A DNA stretch of 64,000 nucleotides from Ifrita kowaldi (taxonomy: Eukaryota > Chordata > Aves > Passeriformes > Cinclosomatidae), in NCBI GenBank assembly GCA_013398055.1, contig VZRS01014466.1, positions 186,001 through 250,000 on the forward strand. Reading direction: 5' to 3'. Below, one piece after another: positions 59,901-64,000 of this stretch. The first letter of the stretch is position 1. The number at the start of each line of letters is the position of its first letter. A model generated the notes under the pieces. The model did not search any database and had not been told where the DNA came from. It saw only the letters and a list, made by a program, of their open reading frames with translations. A program made the position numbers and the translations under genes.

Positions 59901-62900
59901 AGTTACTTTTTTAGATGAGTTGATCCAATACAACTGTCTCTTTCCCTAAGTGTCAAGATGGACCTACTTGGAAGCATTAACTCAGACTATTGCATTCTTA
60001 GACACAACATCTGTTCAAATGTATTTATGAAAGGACATTATGACTGTGTCTGTATCCTCTGTAAAAACTGTAAAATAATTCTGGGAAGTCACATTTCTAG
60101 ACCTGAGCACTATGAGTCTTTGCTAGTGCACCATTCCTGCATACTTTCTGATTGCTGTCCTGATCCTTTCAGTTCCCACAGAGTAGACAGGGAAAAACCA
60201 TGCCACCATTTTGTAAAAATTAGTTGAATAAGGTGTGGAAAGCACTCTGACATTTCTGATGAAAAGTGCTGTAGATGTTTTTATTTCTGCCACCAACATA
60301 GCACTATGAGTGAAATTACAGTCAATCATCTGGCTTTCAAAGATAATAACTTTAAATTGAGGACCTGAGCTAGACTGCCAACTTTATTACCTGAGAGATC
60401 AGGATTATTGTCACAAGTTAGCATATTTAAGACCTGAGAAGCTTCACTCCTTGCTTTCCTTAATATATCCCTCCATAAAAGCTACTCATAAACACAGTCC
60501 TTTTTACAATCACAATCAAAATGGAAGCTGTAAGGGGGGAATTTACCACCACTTAATTAGAACATACCTGTTCTCTCCACTTAGACTGCACAGCCTCTGT
60601 TCCTCAGACACAAAAGTCAAACTTTATCCAGGTCCCCAGGGCCATACCACTGTCAGTTCTGTACTAGGTATCTAAAATGGGCTAGCAGTTAGAAGAACAC
60701 TTGGTAATTTTCAAACACACTGGCTCAAAACCCATTACTTTAGGGCACTCCTATCACATTTCCATATATCTGCATTTCCCTCAAGCCACTGGTTTATGAG
60801 TTTTACCCAGTGTCAATCCACTGTTTCCACTTTGATGGGGAAAAAGCGCAGTCAGCAACAAAGCAGTAAGCTTTGGCCCTTGTACAAAAAGAGACTGTGT
60901 TTCATTTTATTTTGTTATTTATTTGGGGTTTCATAAATGAAGCTCTTTTGTGTGTATGTGTTTCAAGATAGCACTTTTTTCAGATCATTACAATTCCTCA
61001 GCAGTTCCTCAGAAACAAGTTCCTCCCTGTGCTGCACACTTCATTTTCTGCACTAAGTACTGCCCCTCAGCAGTAGCAATTACCATTTCAAAAGGAAATA
61101 AAGTAGCACAAATGCATTTTACAACTCTCAAAATTTCATAATAGAAAACAGCTAAGGAGTGATTTGCAATGTGGTGGTTAATTGTAAATCATTGCCAATA
61201 TGCTCTCCACATGCTGAGTTTTGTAGGCTTGCCATGTGGCATGTAATTTTAACAGACCATTTCTAATTACAGAATTTTAATTCCTCCAACTTGAGCACTT
61301 TCCTCTTGTATCTTCTACACTAGCAATACGCTGCCAGCTTCCAAGACCCAGCACACATAAGGTAGATACCAAAGCTCTGCACAGAATAGCGTTGTTCGTG
61401 TATTTTCCTGCAACATTCAATGCACAGTATGTGAATTGTAGCCTCATCTGCCCAGACAAAATCTTCTCCTTTTGTTCATACCTACACTGCACTCACTGTT
61501 GCCAAATATTCCCTCTGCTGAGCTTGGCCAAAGCCTTTCCAATGAAAAAGGCCATCCAAAAATGTGTCTAAATCTCAGATTTTTTTGAGATTGTTGAAAC
61601 TATTAATTTACTTCAAGTCATCACACAAACGCATCTTTACACCCAGATTTGTATTCTAAAGCACAGCACCAGAGTAAGAGCACGAGATCTTGATGGTGTT
61701 GCCAAGAAAGATCACCCTTGCAGAAGTGTCATTGATGTACAGAAAGGCCAAGAGTGTTAGAGGAGTGACTGCAAAGGACGTACACAAGTCATAGGTATAG
61801 AAAGCTCATGGATATCTAGTGGAAACCTATTACTTCTTATGTTTTTGGAAATTAGTAAGTATCTTTTTCCCATTATATTTGTGCTGTAGTCAGTGAGGTT
61901 TCATAGTTGTAGTGGGCACAAAAGAGGTATTTGCATTTGAGGGCCAAATCTAGAAGTCCTTACATCAGCAAATAAACACAGGATTTGATTCAAGGTGGAT
62001 ACAAATGAGGTCAAGCAATCATTATTTTGCTGTTTAGTACAGTATTTGTTTTCTTTCACAGTTCCTTACTCTAGTGGTTTCTGCCTAAAGGAAAGTAAGG
62101 TTGTGCTAGTTGTTAAAAGTGCCTCATGCCTTACAAAGATATGAAGATATGCTGGCTGCTCCTTGGGGATGAACTAGATGTGCTCAGTTAAACTGGGTAA
62201 AACACATCAAAATTCAGTTATAACCATGAAGTGCCCCGAATTCAGGTTTGTCCAAATACTTGTTACATATTTTGAGCCTTTCAAGCAGCTATGGACATAC
62301 CTGTGAGCAACCTGTTCCCAATTTATATGTGCTTTGCTCTGTTGCCATGAAACCATCATAGCGCTATGCTTTAAAGTCTGAAATTCCAATTCCAGTAAAA
62401 ATTCATGGAAAGAGCACCCAACATGAATCCTTGCACACCAGAATTCTTCCATTTCCCACACACTAACTCTGTTGTGCTCATGGGAAACACTTTTCTTTTG
62501 TATTTCGTACACATGGCTCCCATAAAGACAACAAAAGTTATTTGCCTGGAGCCTGGCAGCATTTCTTCAAGCCTGTTAGTCCTCCAAACCAGTCCCATGC
62601 TAGTGAACTAATTTGTCAACACTAACTCGTGTAAAATCCCATAGCTGATTTGAAGCTTGCCCAGCATGAAAGACAAGTTGTTCGGAGACTCAATTTGAAG
62701 AAAGCACATCAGTGTGTCCCACCTGCCTGTTGGAGTAGTGATAGCGATGGGATCCAAAGCCCAGTCTTGACTCCTCTGCAGTCATTGGTGGGAAAGGATT
62801 TAAAACAGTACAGCAGAAATTTGTGTAAGATAAGAGGGTAGTAAGGGGGAATTAACTTACATGGTTCAAAGCTCCTGAAGAAGCAGTTTGAGTTAGCACA

Positions 62901-64000
62901 GTCTTGTGAGATGCTACCCAGGCATTCACAAAAAAGTTTCCAGTGATGCTCTGTCTTCTGATGAAGTTACTGAATATCAAACTCAGCAGTGATTTCATAT
63001 CATCTCATCTCTATATAAAAAAACCACGAAAGTACATTATAACACTTCAGTAAAGAAATGGATTCTATCGTACTCTGCAGTACTTTGGAGTGTTACTATT
63101 TGCATATTATAGTTAATTATCAAGCACCATAACATCATCCTAGGGGAAAGGGCCACTGGCAACTTAATTCATTATCTTCTATTATTGTGTCTCACATTAA
63201 AATGACAAGTATCTTATGCTGCATAAGTCAACACAATTTTAATTAATATATCCAAACCTGATAACCAGCAGATACAAGCATATCTTGTCCGTGCCGAAAC
63301 CTCCTCAATTTTTGTATGTAGGCACCTCTTCAAAGTGTTTTCCATGTTTATTTGCTTAGAAACATAACAGAAATATTGTTTTTAAAGAGAGAATTATATT
63401 AAAAGCTCAAAATTAGTTTAATAACCACTGCAGTTTCCACTGAAATATATATTTCAGGAAACAGAAGAAAGGTTAAAATGGTAAACTAACTTGTTTGCTA
63501 CACATTGAATGCACGCCTCTGAGATGAGATTCATCCACCCACAGAGCGTCCACTCAAGCGGGGTCAGGACTCAAAGACCCAGGGCAGGTCCCCGTGGGCC
63601 AACCCAGGTTTTCAGTGCTGTTTGTAGCTGAGGAGGGAGTGTTGGGGAGCAGCCCCTCAGCAGCCAGAGCTGCTGGCCAGGGTTGTACCCCGGAGAGCAG
63701 GAGGAGCAGGACGCTCCCTTTGCTGCAGCTGGGCACCCACTGCCCCTGCCTTTGTGCCCCAAACACACAGTAGTCTAATTTACTAAATTCAGTATTAAAT
63801 CAGTCTTTTATTAACTTGAACTGCCTTAGTCTGTTAGATTATACAGGTACTGAATAGAGCCACGGCAGAGGCTTTATTCCTTACTTGGGCAATTCCTGTC
63901 TGGCTGAAAGGAATGGCATTCAGGGATAGTCAGTACCTGGCAACAGCCATCAACAAGTAAAGTCACTCTAATCATATTCTGCAGACTATTTCAAGCCTGC
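56909..64000 (+). other. NR5A2 intron 6, start only
   Basis: The intron begins with GTGAGT and continues to the window end. I looked for the next expected exon (starting VDYS and reading on to helix 7) and did not see it. The region is AT-rich with one CR1 copy (59.34-59.83 kb) and a small GC-rich patch at 63.53-63.77 kb whose open frames resemble no known protein. Confidence 0.85.
59341..59830 (-). mobile_element. CR1 LINE, 5'-truncated 3' fragment
   Basis: The sequence reads as the reverse complement of an avian CR1 3' end. It has CCAGGTTGGAAGG, AGTCCAACCCCCTGCTCAAA, GGGCTTTGTCCAGTTGGG, CATCCAAGGATGGAAACTG and TGGGGAGAAAGTTCTTCC in the usual order. It then continues into the inner part that carries GAAAGACTGAGGCAAAGG and a CAACTACAGCTGAAAGCTTT block. 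CR1 elements have no poly(A) tail and are almost always 5'-truncated, as here. Small internal deletions and many substitutions mark it as an old, inactive copy. The inner limit near 59830 is approximate. Confidence 0.85.

Noticed and set aside
56909..64000. Search for NR5A2 exons 7 and 8 in the remaining sequence
   Set aside because: I saw no segment encoding the expected VDYS start or the LLIEMLHAKRA end on the + strand, so these exons are taken to lie outside the window.

Overview
The window is nuclear DNA from a vertebrate, most likely a bird. The evidence is large introns with GT..AG borders, CpG islands, a 3' CR1 retrotransposon fragment of avian type near 59.3-59.8 kb, and coding exons that read as the orphan nuclear receptor NR5A2 (LRH-1, FTF). 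The protein is close to, but not the same as, the mammalian one. I cannot name the species.

One protein-coding gene is supported: the 5' part of NR5A2 on the + strand. Six coding exons lie at 8081-8144, 17863-18000, 20422-20540, 21781-21922, 24647-25293 and 56789-56908. Spliced in that order they give 1230 nt, or 410 codons, in one open frame. Every junction keeps phase, and the residue numbers coincide with the human 541-residue isoform: the first DBD cysteine is C86, the hinge serines are S238 and S243, the SUMO lysine is K270, the coactivator-clamp arginine is R361 and the pocket histidine is H390. The last roughly 131 residues, the rest of the ligand-binding domain with helix 12, are not visible and should lie beyond 64000.

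Layout: 1-8080 is gene-poor upstream DNA. Exon 1 (residues 1-21) sits in CpG-poor sequence. Intron 1 (9.7 kb) changes from AT-rich to a series of CpG islands between about 12.2 and 19.9 kb that surround exon 2. Exon 2 has its own in-frame Met41, which suggests a second promoter. Exons 3 and 4 encode the two zinc fingers. Exon 5 encodes the FTZ-F1 box, the hinge and the first part of the ligand-binding domain. Intron 5 is 31.5 kb and holds an isolated CpG-rich block (32.3-33.0 kb), two stretches with enhancer-like composition, and old repeat remnants. Exon 6 is followed by more than 7 kb of intron 6 containing the CR1 copy.

I found no second protein-coding gene, tRNA, rRNA or CRISPR array. The points most worth checking concern NR5A2 regulation: the two-promoter arrangement, an NR5A-type site 90 bp before the exon 1 ATG, a perfect HNF1-like palindrome in the CpG region, a cluster of inverted repeats with an octamer and TATA box in intron 1, a very weak 5' splice site inside the DNA-binding P-box, and a CpG island inside intron 5.
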